In this document: piece by piece, positions 1 through 8,474 of the stretch
How positions within the stretch are numbered: the first letter of the stretch is position 1
Layout of the letters: every line of letters begins with the position of its first letter
Assembly: GCA_019057865.1 (NCBI GenBank)
Contig: JAHLWP010000003.1
Coordinates: 1-64,000 of the forward strand
Direction of reading: 5' to 3'
Source of the DNA: Promethearchaeota archaeon
GTDB lineage: Archaea; Asgardarchaeota; Lokiarchaeia; Sigyniarchaeales; SOKP01
Length of the DNA: 64,000 nucleotides
Made by a program: the position numbers and the translations under genes
The notes under the pieces: model-generated
Told to the model about the DNA's origin: nothing
Database searches by the model: none
What the model saw: only the letters and a program-made list of their open reading frames with translations

Positions 1-1208
1 CTTTTAATTTTCTCTTTCAATTAGAGGATTTTACTTTATTTAAGAATATTATTGAGTGTTTTTCAAGAACTAATGCTATAGGATATTTTCTTTTAAGCAA
101 AAAAGGTATTAAAATCATTAGTTCAGATAATAATTCTAAGGTTTTTTTACATTATTACCTTTCAAAGCAATCTTTTGAAAAATTTCATTGCCAGAATGAA
201 TTTTCAATGGAGATTAATTTTTGTTCACTATTTAATATTTTACAACGCACATTCTTTGGGAATAAGAGAAATTCCAGACTCACTAAGAAAATAGAACTTT
301 CATATAAACATTCTGATATTTTAGAAATTAAGATCATTAAAGAGATTCCTAATAAAAGGTTATCAGATACCACCAATAAGCACAACCATTCATTTACACT
401 TAAAATTGAATCCTTAATGTATGGTAAAAGATTAGTTAATTACTTACATTCTAATCATCAATTATTTAAAAAAAATATAAAGACGGTATATTATGCTCAC
501 TTCTCTTTAGATTCATATATACTTTTAGATACAATAAAAGATATAAAAGCTCTTTCTGATAAATTTTCCCTTCAAATTACTAAAGAACTGGTTAGATTTG
601 ATATAAAAGACCTTTATTATGATGAAATTACACAAGAGGATTTGCACACCCTAAATTGTAAGGAACCCCAATCAGAAGAATATCCAATTAATTTTTTGGG
701 GAGAATTTTTCTTAAGTTTTACAAATATACAGAAGTATTGAAATTTTTCTTAAGAGCAGGTAAGAGTTTAAAATTAAAATTTCAATTTCCCCATCATTCT
801 TATCTTAAATGTTATTTAGCTCCCATAAAGGAAGAACAAGAGGATTTTGAATATGAAGAATATAATACTACCTATTTTTATCCTGAAGGTTCAAATAAAA
901 TAACTAAAGTTCCAAAAGATCCAAAATCCAAAAATACTAATATTTCGAGACTCAAAAGAAAGGTTAGAAAACCAATTCCAAATGATCCAGAGCAATTTCT
1001 TAAGACATTTAAGGATAATCTAAAGACGAAAAAGAAATCTGCTCAGACTAATTTTACAGATTCGGGTAATACAATTAATTCAAGGGTTAGAAACCAATTT
1101 ATTAAGAAAAAGATTAAAGAGAGAAAAGGTAAAATAAAGACCAAAAAGTTAAGTGATAAAGAATTTAGAAAAAGGCAAATAAATTCAATTAAAAAATTGG
1201 GTGATTAG
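1..1208 (+). CDS. Divergent PCNA-like sliding clamp with basic C-terminal tail (5' end outside window)
   Basis: The reading frame is open from base 3, so the true start lies before the window; an internal ATG at 207 is not the start. The deduced protein follows the two-lobed PCNA plan: an early segment with FKNIIECF and then KKGIKIISSDNNSKVFL, which matches the 'GI.....D.S.V.L' stretch of clamp domain 1, and near the end of the core LKFFLRAGKSLKLKF followed by KCYLAPIKEEQEDFEYE, which matches the C-terminal 'YYLAP..EEE' of archaeal and eukaryotic PCNA. Sliding clamps encircle DNA and tether polymerases and repair enzymes. Unlike normal PCNA, about 100 extra residues rich in Lys and Arg follow the acidic end. 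The gene is 6 bases from the downstream SAP/SWIM gene, so the two are probably cotranscribed. It is too divergent to be assumed the housekeeping clamp. The PCNA call rests on motif recognition by eye. Confidence 0.68.
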   Translation, partial: FNFLFQLEDFTLFKNIIECFSRTNAIGYFLLSKKGIKIISSDNNSKVFLHYYLSKQSFEKFHCQNEFSMEINFCSLFNILQRTFFGNKRNSRLTKKIELSYKHSDILEIKIIKEIPNKRLSDTTNKHNHSFTLKIESLMYGKRLVNYLHSNHQLFKKNIKTVYYAHFSLDSYILLDTIKDIKALSDKFSLQITKELVRFDIKDLYYDEITQEDLHTLNCKEPQSEEYPINFLGRIFLKFYKYTEVLKFFLRAGKSLKLKFQFPHHSYLKCYLAPIKEEQEDFEYEEYNTTYFYPEGSNKITKVPKDPKSKNTNISRLKRKVRKPIPNDPEQFLKTFKDNLKTKKKSAQTNFTDSGNTINSRVRNQFIKKKIKERKGKIKTKKLSDKEFRKRQINSIKKLGD

Positions 1209-1214
1209 AATAAA

Positions 1215-2006
1215 ATGAAATATCAAATTGGAAAATTTCACGATGTAAGCATAATTGTAGATTTAGATAGTCAAGAAGAACTATATAATGTTAATCTTAA
1301 TGATTTACCTCAATCTATTAAGAATGACATCCTTCAATTAAAAAAAGAACAGTCTAAGCAATCATTACTGCAATTTGTAAATATTCAACTTCAATACGAA
1401 TTAAATTATACTTCTTATAAAGATCTTGTGGAATACCAAGCTTCTATTTTTAAGCATAGATCGGTTGATAATTCTAAATACCTTAGTTATTTACTTCAAT
1501 CCTATACTATTCCCGATTTGAAAATTATGTGTAGAACTTTTAATATTAAAGGATATTCCAATCTAAAGAAACAAGATTTAATTCAATATATCATCGATTA
1601 TCTTTCAGAGGAAGAAAAAGTGGATTTTTTAAGAGAACACGAATTAGAAATTATCGAGCAAGAGTTCAATAAAGCATTAACTATCCTTAAGACAGGCAAA
1701 CCGGAAAAATATATTTCTTCTAAGGTTATCAATCAAGAACGAGGAGAAATTGAAGTGTCCTTTGAGGGTTTAAAATGGACTACCACTACTTATTTAAGCA
1801 TAAACGAAGAAAATATAGGAGATCCAGAAAGAGATTGCGATTGTATTATCGGTTCAAATAACGGTTTTTGTCCTCATTTTTGGATCTGCTTTTTGCTTAG
1901 TGTTAAGAAAAGTTTCTTTTCTATTAAAGATTGGAAACTAACTATTCTTCCATCAAAATTTAAGAACATTTTAAGAGTTGATAATATTGTTTTTTTCCTT
2001 ATTTAG
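1215..2006 (+). CDS. SAP/Rho-N-like and SWIM zinc-finger protein
   Basis: A 263-residue protein starting at ATG 1215, just after the clamp-like gene. Residues around 95-130 (IPDLKIMCRTFNIKGYSNLK) look like a SAP or Rho N-terminal helix-extended-helix domain, which usually binds nucleic acid. Residues around 207-222 contain DCDC, a loop, then CPHFW, a C-x-C-x(n)-C-x-H pattern typical of SWIM zinc fingers. Both domains occur in DNA- or chromatin-linked proteins. Paired with a clamp homologue it could be a DNA-repair or recombination accessory factor; that is inference. I see no convincing PIP box for binding the clamp. Confidence 0.6.
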   Translation: MKYQIGKFHDVSIIVDLDSQEELYNVNLNDLPQSIKNDILQLKKEQSKQSLLQFVNIQLQYELNYTSYKDLVEYQASIFKHRSVDNSKYLSYLLQSYTIPDLKIMCRTFNIKGYSNLKKQDLIQYIIDYLSEEEKVDFLREHELEIIEQEFNKALTILKTGKPEKYISSKVINQERGEIEVSFEGLKWTTTTYLSINEENIGDPERDCDCIIGSNNGFCPHFWICFLLSVKKSFFSIKDWKLTILPSKFKNILRVDNIVFFLI

Positions 2007-2062
2007 CTGATAAAATAAATTAATAATCTTAGTCTCAGTTAAGTTTTAATTATGGAATTTTA

Positions 2063-2197
2063 CTATTTTTTTATTAGTCTAAAAAGAATTCCATATCTCA
2101 ATGGATTTTTGTCTTGTGGTTTGATTTCGCCCTGTATAACTTCTTCTATAAATTTTATGGGATTCTCTTGGACTATTTCTTTTTCTTTTATTAAATG
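2063..2197 (-). pseudogene. Open-frame remnant of 44 codons without a start codon
   Basis: On the minus strand a clean 44-codon frame runs from just after a TAA (complement of 2198-2200) to a TAG (complement of 2063-2065). The translation looks protein-like, containing NPIKFIEEVIQGEIKPQDK, but there is no ATG, GTG or TTG and no Shine-Dalgarno sequence. It lies downstream of the truncated fwdA fragment in the same direction, but does not resemble the missing part of FwdA to my eye. I read it as debris of a lost gene. The rest of 2007-2266 shows nothing recognisable. Confidence 0.3.
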
Positions 2198-2266
2198 TTA
2201 TTTTGTGAATTTAAGACGGTTTAGATTATAGTATAACCAGAAGTAGTTCGAGATTAATACAATATT

Positions 2267-2851
2267 TCATCTTTCTTCTTTATTTTCTACCCCGCCAGGA
2301 TTTACAAGTTTAATAGCATATCCTTTTGTAGCTTTAAGTATCCAGTTAACGTAAGCAGCTAATTTCTCTATTTCACCATTTTTAACATATTCCATTACAA
2401 ACCAATTGTTCCCAAAAAGAGGAAAAGCCAATTTATCTATAATAGGGGTTTCTAAAAATTCTTCATGAGTATGTCGGGCTTCGAGTAAGGGCATTGCAGG
2501 TTCTGCTACAGTAGTGAATCCTAATTGGGCATATTTATATCCAGTAATCCATGTGGATGGAACAGAAAACCCAGTACCACTTCGAGTTAATTTTGTTCTT
2601 TTCATAGTTGCTTCGAAATGCTTATCTTCAGGGCGAAGTGATCGACCGGCATTAACTTTCGCACCGGCAATGTGAGAATGAAGATCAACTCCACCCGGCA
2701 TAACAATCATACCGGAAGCATTAATAACTTTAGCATCACTATTAACTTTATCAACAATAACACCATCTTTAATATAGATTTCTTTCTTCTCACCATCAAT
2801 GTCATTTAAAGGGTCATAAACTAAACCATTTTTTATTATTAAATTACTCAT
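2267..2851 (-). pseudogene. fwdA: N-terminal fragment of formylmethanofuran dehydrogenase subunit A
   Basis: The 194-residue product matches the start of FwdA/FmdA, the amidohydrolase subunit that releases or hydrates formate on methanofuran, the first step of the archaeal Wood-Ljungdahl methyl branch. It contains the beta-sandwich start (IIKNGLVYDPLNDIDGE) and the metal-binding H-x-H of VDLHSH (His58, His60) followed by GRSLRPED. FwdA is normally about 550-580 residues; this one stops soon after NPGGVEN with a short unrelated tail, KEER. The remaining metal ligands, including the carboxylated lysine region, are missing, so it cannot be a complete enzyme. No other fwd genes are adjacent. Most likely a gene truncated by deletion; a functional copy would have to be elsewhere. 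Confidence 0.75.
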
Positions 2852-3061
2852 CGTAAATTTCCTTAACTATAGTTGCAGTTTCAATAAATCTAAAATTAAT
2901 ATTTAATTTTGAAATAGTTCTAATACTTTTAAAAATCTATTATTTTTATAAAGATTTATTATTAATTTAAAGTATATGAAGGATTTTGTTTATTCATTTT
3001 AAAACCTTATTTTAATAAAAAATTAATTATATTTTTTAGAATAAAATGTAAAGATAATATT

Positions 3062-3910
3062 ATGGACGCAAAAGAATTATATCAAAAGCTCGATGAGGAT
3101 TTCGAACTTGACCTATGTAAAGATGATTGGTCTAGAATGGATTATAATGAATATATTAGTGATAACTTTAGAAAAAGATATATGGGAGTCCTTTTAGATA
3201 ATTCAATAAACATAAATACTGTTTATACTACTGTATTTCCCTCTGATCTAATTTTAGATAAGATATTGAAATCTGGTAAGAAAGACGTGCTTTTATTTAC
3301 CCATCACCCAATGGTTTGGGATATTAGAAAAGCACCGCAAATTTTTACTGACATTAATCCTAAATTTCTTCCAATATTCAAAGAAAGACAAATATCTATA
3401 TATACCATTCATGTACCCTTAGATAAAAATGGTAAATATTCAACAACAACAAATTTAGCTAAAGCATTAGAGATTGCTCCAGAAGGAGAGTTCTTTGAAT
3501 ATTTTGGTGTAAAAGTTGGTATATATGGGAAGACAGAGGTAAGTACCCCTGAAGAATTAGCGGAAAAACTCAGATCTGTTGTTGGACATAAAATAAAATT
3601 ATGGAAATACGGCTCTGACGAGATAAAAGACAATAAAGTAGCATTAGTCGCAGGGGGAGGCAATGAAATTGAGATAGTTCAAGAAATAATAGATTTAGGA
3701 ATTAATACATACATTACTGGTATTACACTACTAAATGAATATTCAAAACCAACACATGATTTTGAAGAAAACCATAAAATAAATCTAATAGGTGGCACAC
3801 ATTATTCAACAGAAAAATTTGCTTGTATTGCATTATGCGATTATTTTAAAAAAATTAAACTCCCTTGTAAATTCATAGAAGATATTCCTGTTTTAGAGGA
3901 TTTAGAATAG
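3062..3910 (+). CDS. NIF3 / DUF34 family metal-binding protein
   Basis: A 282-residue NIF3-family protein. It has the N-terminal block LLDNS..., the metal-binding THHPMVWD motif near residue 80, and the C-terminal GGTHYSTE block that supplies further metal ligands. The family has a dinuclear metal centre; 'GTP cyclohydrolase 1 type 2 homolog' is the usual annotation but the true substrate is generally uncertain. The length and motif order look intact. It stands alone, with an AT-rich upstream gap to the divergent fwdA fragment. ATG 3062 fits the domain start. Confidence 0.8.
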   Translation: MDAKELYQKLDEDFELDLCKDDWSRMDYNEYISDNFRKRYMGVLLDNSININTVYTTVFPSDLILDKILKSGKKDVLLFTHHPMVWDIRKAPQIFTDINPKFLPIFKERQISIYTIHVPLDKNGKYSTTTNLAKALEIAPEGEFFEYFGVKVGIYGKTEVSTPEELAEKLRSVVGHKIKLWKYGSDEIKDNKVALVAGGGNEIEIVQEIIDLGINTYITGITLLNEYSKPTHDFEENHKINLIGGTHYSTEKFACIALCDYFKKIKLPCKFIEDIPVLEDLE

Positions 3911-4059
3911 TTATCAATTTTCTATATGATTTAGTATTGAATAAAAATATTAATAAAATATGATTTCTGCCTTAGTTTTATAAATAAATTAGTATAATAT
4001 TAAATATAATTTCCAAAAAAATTAAAAAAAAATCATAAATTAAAAGAAGGTGTAAAATT

Positions 4060-4578
4060 ATGTACGGAGGAAAAATTTTATGTATAATAGCTGGAATACT
4101 AACACTTTTAGCTACGTTTGTATTTTCTTGGATTGCAATTGATTCTGGTGGAGTTCTTTATTATACTAATGGTTTTGGAATAATAAAGAACCTTCCAACG
4201 ATGTTCACTGATGCAGAAGATTTAGAAGCCATATTAGATATACCTGCCTTTGCATTTTATATTATTGCCGGTGTTTTTATCCTATTCTTAGCCTCAGGTG
4301 TTTTACAAATTTTAGGAGCTGTTCATCGCGCACCTATAATAATTGGAACACTTGTTGTACTTTGTATTACGACCTTACTCTTTTTGGGCAGTACCGATTT
4401 AATTAATAGAGAAGATTGGATAGTCAATATTTTAGGTACAGATGAACCTTTAATAGAAGGCTTTATTCCACTCAAATTATTTGATATTAATTCATTCGAT
4501 CTAGGGCTGTATCTATTATATGCAGGTGGCATTATAGGACTTATCGCTTCCATTTATGGACCATCAGAGTTTTTTTAA
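4060..4578 (+). CDS. Small integral membrane protein, four predicted helices
   Basis: 172 residues, preceded by GAAGGTG at good distance from ATG 4060. Hydrophobic segments lie at about residues 5-28, 62-85, 93-112 and 148-168, so about four transmembrane helices are likely. The layout (short inner N-terminus, long loop after helix 1, paired central helices) resembles the zinc-ribbon membrane protein at 39672-40391, but without its C-terminal ribbon. I do not recognise a family or function. Confidence 0.6.
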   Translation: MYGGKILCIIAGILTLLATFVFSWIAIDSGGVLYYTNGFGIIKNLPTMFTDAEDLEAILDIPAFAFYIIAGVFILFLASGVLQILGAVHRAPIIIGTLVVLCITTLLFLGSTDLINREDWIVNILGTDEPLIEGFIPLKLFDINSFDLGLYLLYAGGIIGLIASIYGPSEFF

Positions 4579-4609
4579 TTTTTCTCTATTTTTTTTATAA
4601 TATACGTTA

Positions 4610-5278
4610 TTATTTATTTTGAGAGATCTTCTCTAATTTTTTAAAATCTTTTTGCGTGTTAATGTTAATAAAAGAAACCAAATTATCATCAAGGGGTTTA
4701 ATGGTTTGTTCTATTGATACATAATGGATTTTCCAACTTTTATCTAAAAGATTGGTTAATTTATATGTTTTTCTTTTTAAATTTTCTTCAGCTTTTAGAC
4801 ACGCTTCTTTTATGGGATATATCGCAAATAAAGGCTCTAAGAAGCCGTTATCCCATTTAGGAATGCAACAATCAAACTCTTTAGATTCATTTATCAATAA
4901 TTTAACGACTTCCTTTTTAATTAGAGGAATGTCACATGATAAGGCAAATACCTTCCTATATCCTAGTAAATTTAATTCTTTAAATGCAGAATATAATCCT
5001 AACATAGGAGTATGAGCATTTTGATCTGAAAGAATATCTTGATCATCAATAATAAAGGCTGTTACTAATTTAAAATTAATTCTATTAATATATTTGGCAA
5101 CTTGTTGTCTAGAATTTGCAATTATAAAAATATTATAATCTAATTGAGTTAATGTATCAAGTTGGTAAGATATTAAAGGTTTTTCTTTAAGCTCAAAAAG
5201 ACCTTTATCACTTCCAAAACGGTTACTTTTTCCTCCAATTAATATAATTATAGCAAGATACTTTTTGTTTATACTTAT
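4610..5278 (-). CDS. MobA-like molybdenum-cofactor nucleotidyltransferase with irregular start
   Basis: The frame encodes a nucleotidyltransferase with the signature LIGGKSNRFGSDKG near its N-terminus and CDIPLIKKE later, as in MobA, which links GMP (or a related nucleotide) to molybdopterin. The protein needs the sequence up to about 5250, well upstream of the first internal ATG at 5005. That extended frame has no ATG, GTG or TTG: an in-frame TAA (complement of 5282-5284) separates it from an ATG at 5305 seven codons earlier. ATA at 5278-5276 is the first plausible initiator, with a weak purine-rich stretch before it. Alternatives are a nonsense mutation or a sequencing error at the TAA. About 220 residues, normal for MobA. 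Confidence 0.62.
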   Translation of the reverse strand: MSINKKYLAIIILIGGKSNRFGSDKGLFELKEKPLISYQLDTLTQLDYNIFIIANSRQQVAKYINRINFKLVTAFIIDDQDILSDQNAHTPMLGLYSAFKELNLLGYRKVFALSCDIPLIKKEVVKLLINESKEFDCCIPKWDNGFLEPLFAIYPIKEACLKAEENLKRKTYKLTNLLDKSWKIHYVSIEQTIKPLDDNLVSFININTQKDFKKLEKISQNK

Positions 5279-5395
5279 TTTTTACCACTTTTTAGTAGAA
5301 ATCATTAATAAACCATTAAACCAATTATTAAAAGTTATACATGATTTAAATTAATTGAAGATAATAAAATTGCCTTTCTTATCCTAATAATTATC

Positions 5396-6925
5396 ATGCC
5401 CATTAGAAAAAAGAATTATAAAAAGAGGCATAGCCTTCGAGAAAATTGCGCAATTTTTGGGGTTACATGCGATGATATTGGATTTTCGGTATCAAAACTT
5501 TTAAATCAGGGATTGATTGCTTTACAACATAGAGGTCAAGAGTCTGCAGGGATTTCTGTATTAAAAACTGGTGGAAATATTCATACTTATAAAAAAAACG
5601 GATTAGTATCAAGGGTTCTAAATAATCAAGTATTATCTCAATATTGGGGAAATGTTGGGATAGGTCATAATAGATATGCTACTACAGGAGCTACAGGATA
5701 TAAATCAACTGATTATATTCAGCCTTTTCACTTTAAAAACAATGAAATTGAATTCTCTATGGCTTTTAATGGTACGATTGCAAATTTTTCTGAAATTAAA
5801 AAAAGTATGGATGAGATGGGACGTGTTTTCATGACTGATACCGATACTGAGGTACTAGCACAATTAATTGGTTCCATTGCATTAGGAACAGAAGATTGGC
5901 CAGAAGTTTTGAAATTAGCTAGTAGATTATTAGATGGTTCATATTCATTAATTCTTATGACAGATCAAGGTGATATCTATGCAATGAGAGATCCACTTGG
6001 GTTTAAACCTCTATGCATTGGAGAATTAAAGAATTCTAGACGAAATCTATATTTTGTCGCCTCTGAGTCTTGTGCAATAGATGTTGTGGGTGGAAGATTC
6101 ATAAGAGATGTTGAACCTGGTGAAATAGTACATTTAAGTCATCAAAAAGACATTCATTCCGAAATAGTTTTGAAATCAAAAAGAACCGCTCTTTGTCAAT
6201 TTGAATTCGTTTATTTCGCAAGACCAGATTCTATAATTGATGGAGTTTCAGTAGCGGAAGCAAGATTAAGATTAGGAATTAATTTAGCCAAAAAAGATCC
6301 ACTATTAAAAATTCCTGAAATAAGAGATAATGCGATTGTTGTTCCTGTACCAGATTCTGGAAGAGGTGTTGCCGTAGGATATGTTAAAGAATCGGGTTTG
6401 CCATATGTAGAAGGATTAATGAAGAATAGATATGTTCATAGGACCTTTATAATGCCTGGTAAAGCAAAACGCAAAATAGCTGTAAAAGAAAAATTAAACC
6501 CTATCAAAAGTGTTGTTAATGGTAAAGATGTAATTCTTTTAGATGATTCAATTGTGAGAGGAACAACAACTCAACAAATAGTTTCACTATTGAGAGATAA
6601 AGGTGGAGCTAAACGTGTCCACTTACGGATAAGTTGTCCTCCGATTATAAGTCCATGTTATATGGGGATAGATTTTCCTACAAAAGAAGAATTAATTGCT
6701 GGAAGATTCCAAAAATTATATGATAAGGATTATATCGAAGAGATTAGAAAACAAATAGGCGCTGATACTTTGATTTATCAAACAGTCGATGATTTAATAA
6801 GAGCTATTGGAAAAAGTGAATCTCAACTATGTTTAGCGTGCTTAACAGGAAATTATCCTTTAAAATCGGTTAGAAAGTTGGCAGAAATGGAAGAATCAAT
6901 CGTAGCGAGTAGAAAAGAATATTGA
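5396..6925 (+). CDS. purF: Amidophosphoribosyltransferase
   Basis: A 509-residue PurF, which transfers glutamine-derived ammonia to PRPP in the first step of purine synthesis. An N-terminal propeptide of 17 residues precedes Cys18 in ENCAIFGV; self-cleavage would expose the catalytic N-terminal cysteine of the Ntn-hydrolase domain. Glutaminase motifs GHNRYATTG and FNGTI follow. The phosphoribosyltransferase half carries the PRPP loop LLDDSIVRGTTT. Cysteines at QFEF (LCQFEF), SPCYMG and CLACLTG match the [4Fe-4S] ligands of Bacillus-type PurF. It is convergent with a second, altered PurF-like gene at 6982-8379. All key residues are present. Confidence 0.92.
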   Translation: MPIRKKNYKKRHSLRENCAIFGVTCDDIGFSVSKLLNQGLIALQHRGQESAGISVLKTGGNIHTYKKNGLVSRVLNNQVLSQYWGNVGIGHNRYATTGATGYKSTDYIQPFHFKNNEIEFSMAFNGTIANFSEIKKSMDEMGRVFMTDTDTEVLAQLIGSIALGTEDWPEVLKLASRLLDGSYSLILMTDQGDIYAMRDPLGFKPLCIGELKNSRRNLYFVASESCAIDVVGGRFIRDVEPGEIVHLSHQKDIHSEIVLKSKRTALCQFEFVYFARPDSIIDGVSVAEARLRLGINLAKKDPLLKIPEIRDNAIVVPVPDSGRGVAVGYVKESGLPYVEGLMKNRYVHRTFIMPGKAKRKIAVKEKLNPIKSVVNGKDVILLDDSIVRGTTTQQIVSLLRDKGGAKRVHLRISCPPIISPCYMGIDFPTKEELIAGRFQKLYDKDYIEEIRKQIGADTLIYQTVDDLIRAIGKSESQLCLACLTGNYPLKSVRKLAEMEESIVASRKEY

Positions 6926-6981
6926 TTTAGTATTAGAATTAATATTTTTTTCCAAAAATTAATAAATTTCTCTTTTAAATA

Positions 6982-8379
6982 TTATTCTACACCATCCCAA
7001 CAATACGTACAAAGCTTTTCTTTTGGCAACCCAATTGCTTTAACTAAGTTTTCAAGTCTTTGGTATTGTAAAGTCGTTAATCCCAGCTTTTTACGGATGA
7101 CATTGACCATGGCTTTATATTTATCAGAATCTGGGTCAGTATACTCCTTAGGATTATCAATATTTCTTCCAATAAGCTCTTTTATAGCCCATCTTCCTGC
7201 TAAATCTAATTCAGAGCGAGATCGAGAAAAATTTAGAAATTTACAACTATATACAAGTGGTGGACAAGCAGGCCTCATGTGTACCTCTTTAGCACCCAAT
7301 TCGTATAATCTTTGAATAGTTTTTTTTAATTGTGTTCCTCTCACAATTGAATCTTCACAGAAAAGTAAACGTTTATCATTAATTAACTCTTTAATCGGGA
7401 TAAGTTTCATTTTAGCAACTTGGTCCCTAATATTTTGATCTTGAGGCATAAAACTCCGAGGCCATGTTGGAGTGTATTTTACAAATGGTCTTGAGAAGGG
7501 AATTTTTGCTTCACTTGCATAACCTAAAGCGTGCCCTGTTCCAGAATCTGGTATACCTGCTACGAGATCTATTAGCATACCATCATTTTTTGCTAAATAT
7601 GATCCGCATTTATAACGAACTACTTCTACATTAATACCTTCATAATTAGATGCTGGATATCCATAATATACCCATAAGAAACCACAAATTTGTAGCCTGC
7701 TCCTAGGCGCGATTTTCTGTTCGAGACCCTTCTCATTTATAAAAATCACTTCTCCTGGTCCAAGATATTTTGTTATATTATAACCAAGATTGGGGAAAGC
7801 ACAAGTTTCCATAGTAACGGCATAAGATCCAGGCTTTTTTCCTATAATGATTGGTGTCCTACCAAATTTATCTCGGGCAACATAGATCCCTTCATCTGTT
7901 AATATAAGCATTGAACAAGAACCATCAATAATATTTTGAGCTTTTTGGATCCCTTGTTCAAAAGTAGTTCCTTGGCTAATTATAGTTGCTACCATTTCTG
8001 TAGGATTTATCTCCCCTCCATGCATTTCTGAGAAATGAGAGCCATTCTTTAATGCTTCTATTGCTAAATCTTCTAAATTGTTAATTTTCCCAACGGTACA
8101 AATAGCAAATACTCCTAAATGTGAGTTTATTATCAAAGGTTGATCATCATAATCACTGATTACGCCGATACCTTTATTCCCGTGCATCTTCTTAATATCT
8201 TTCTCAAATTTCGACCGAAATTGAGATGTAGTGATATCTTTAATGAACCTTTGAAAACCACCTGCATTCTTTACCGCCAAACCGCCTCTTCTGGTTCCTA
8301 AATGTGAGTGATAATCTGTCCCGTAAAAGAGATCTTCTAAACAATCAGTATTTGAATATACTCCAAAAAGACCACCCAT
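6982..8379 (-). CDS. PurF-like protein lacking the glutaminase cysteine
   Basis: 465 residues, colinear with PurF over its whole length. The PRPP loop is present as CEDSIVRGTQL, and cysteines at QICGFL, YSCKFL and LCTYCW match the PurF [4Fe-4S] ligands. The N-terminus is MGGLFGVYS: the position where PurF has its catalytic cysteine is glycine, and there is no nearby cysteine to replace it. The Ntn glutaminase should therefore be inactive. It might use free ammonia, regulate the true PurF encoded tail-to-tail with it, or act on another substrate; these are inferences. ATG 8379 is the only start that fits. Confidence 0.8.
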   Translation of the reverse strand: MGGLFGVYSNTDCLEDLFYGTDYHSHLGTRRGGLAVKNAGGFQRFIKDITTSQFRSKFEKDIKKMHGNKGIGVISDYDDQPLIINSHLGVFAICTVGKINNLEDLAIEALKNGSHFSEMHGGEINPTEMVATIISQGTTFEQGIQKAQNIIDGSCSMLILTDEGIYVARDKFGRTPIIIGKKPGSYAVTMETCAFPNLGYNITKYLGPGEVIFINEKGLEQKIAPRSRLQICGFLWVYYGYPASNYEGINVEVVRYKCGSYLAKNDGMLIDLVAGIPDSGTGHALGYASEAKIPFSRPFVKYTPTWPRSFMPQDQNIRDQVAKMKLIPIKELINDKRLLFCEDSIVRGTQLKKTIQRLYELGAKEVHMRPACPPLVYSCKFLNFSRSRSELDLAGRWAIKELIGRNIDNPKEYTDPDSDKYKAMVNVIRKKLGLTTLQYQRLENLVKAIGLPKEKLCTYCWDGVE

Positions 8380-8474
8380 TACACATCCACTGTATTTATA
8401 ATTTGAATTAAAATTTTTAAATAAAACTATTAATCCAATATGATTTGAAAAAACTGAGAGCTTTCAAGAATAAG

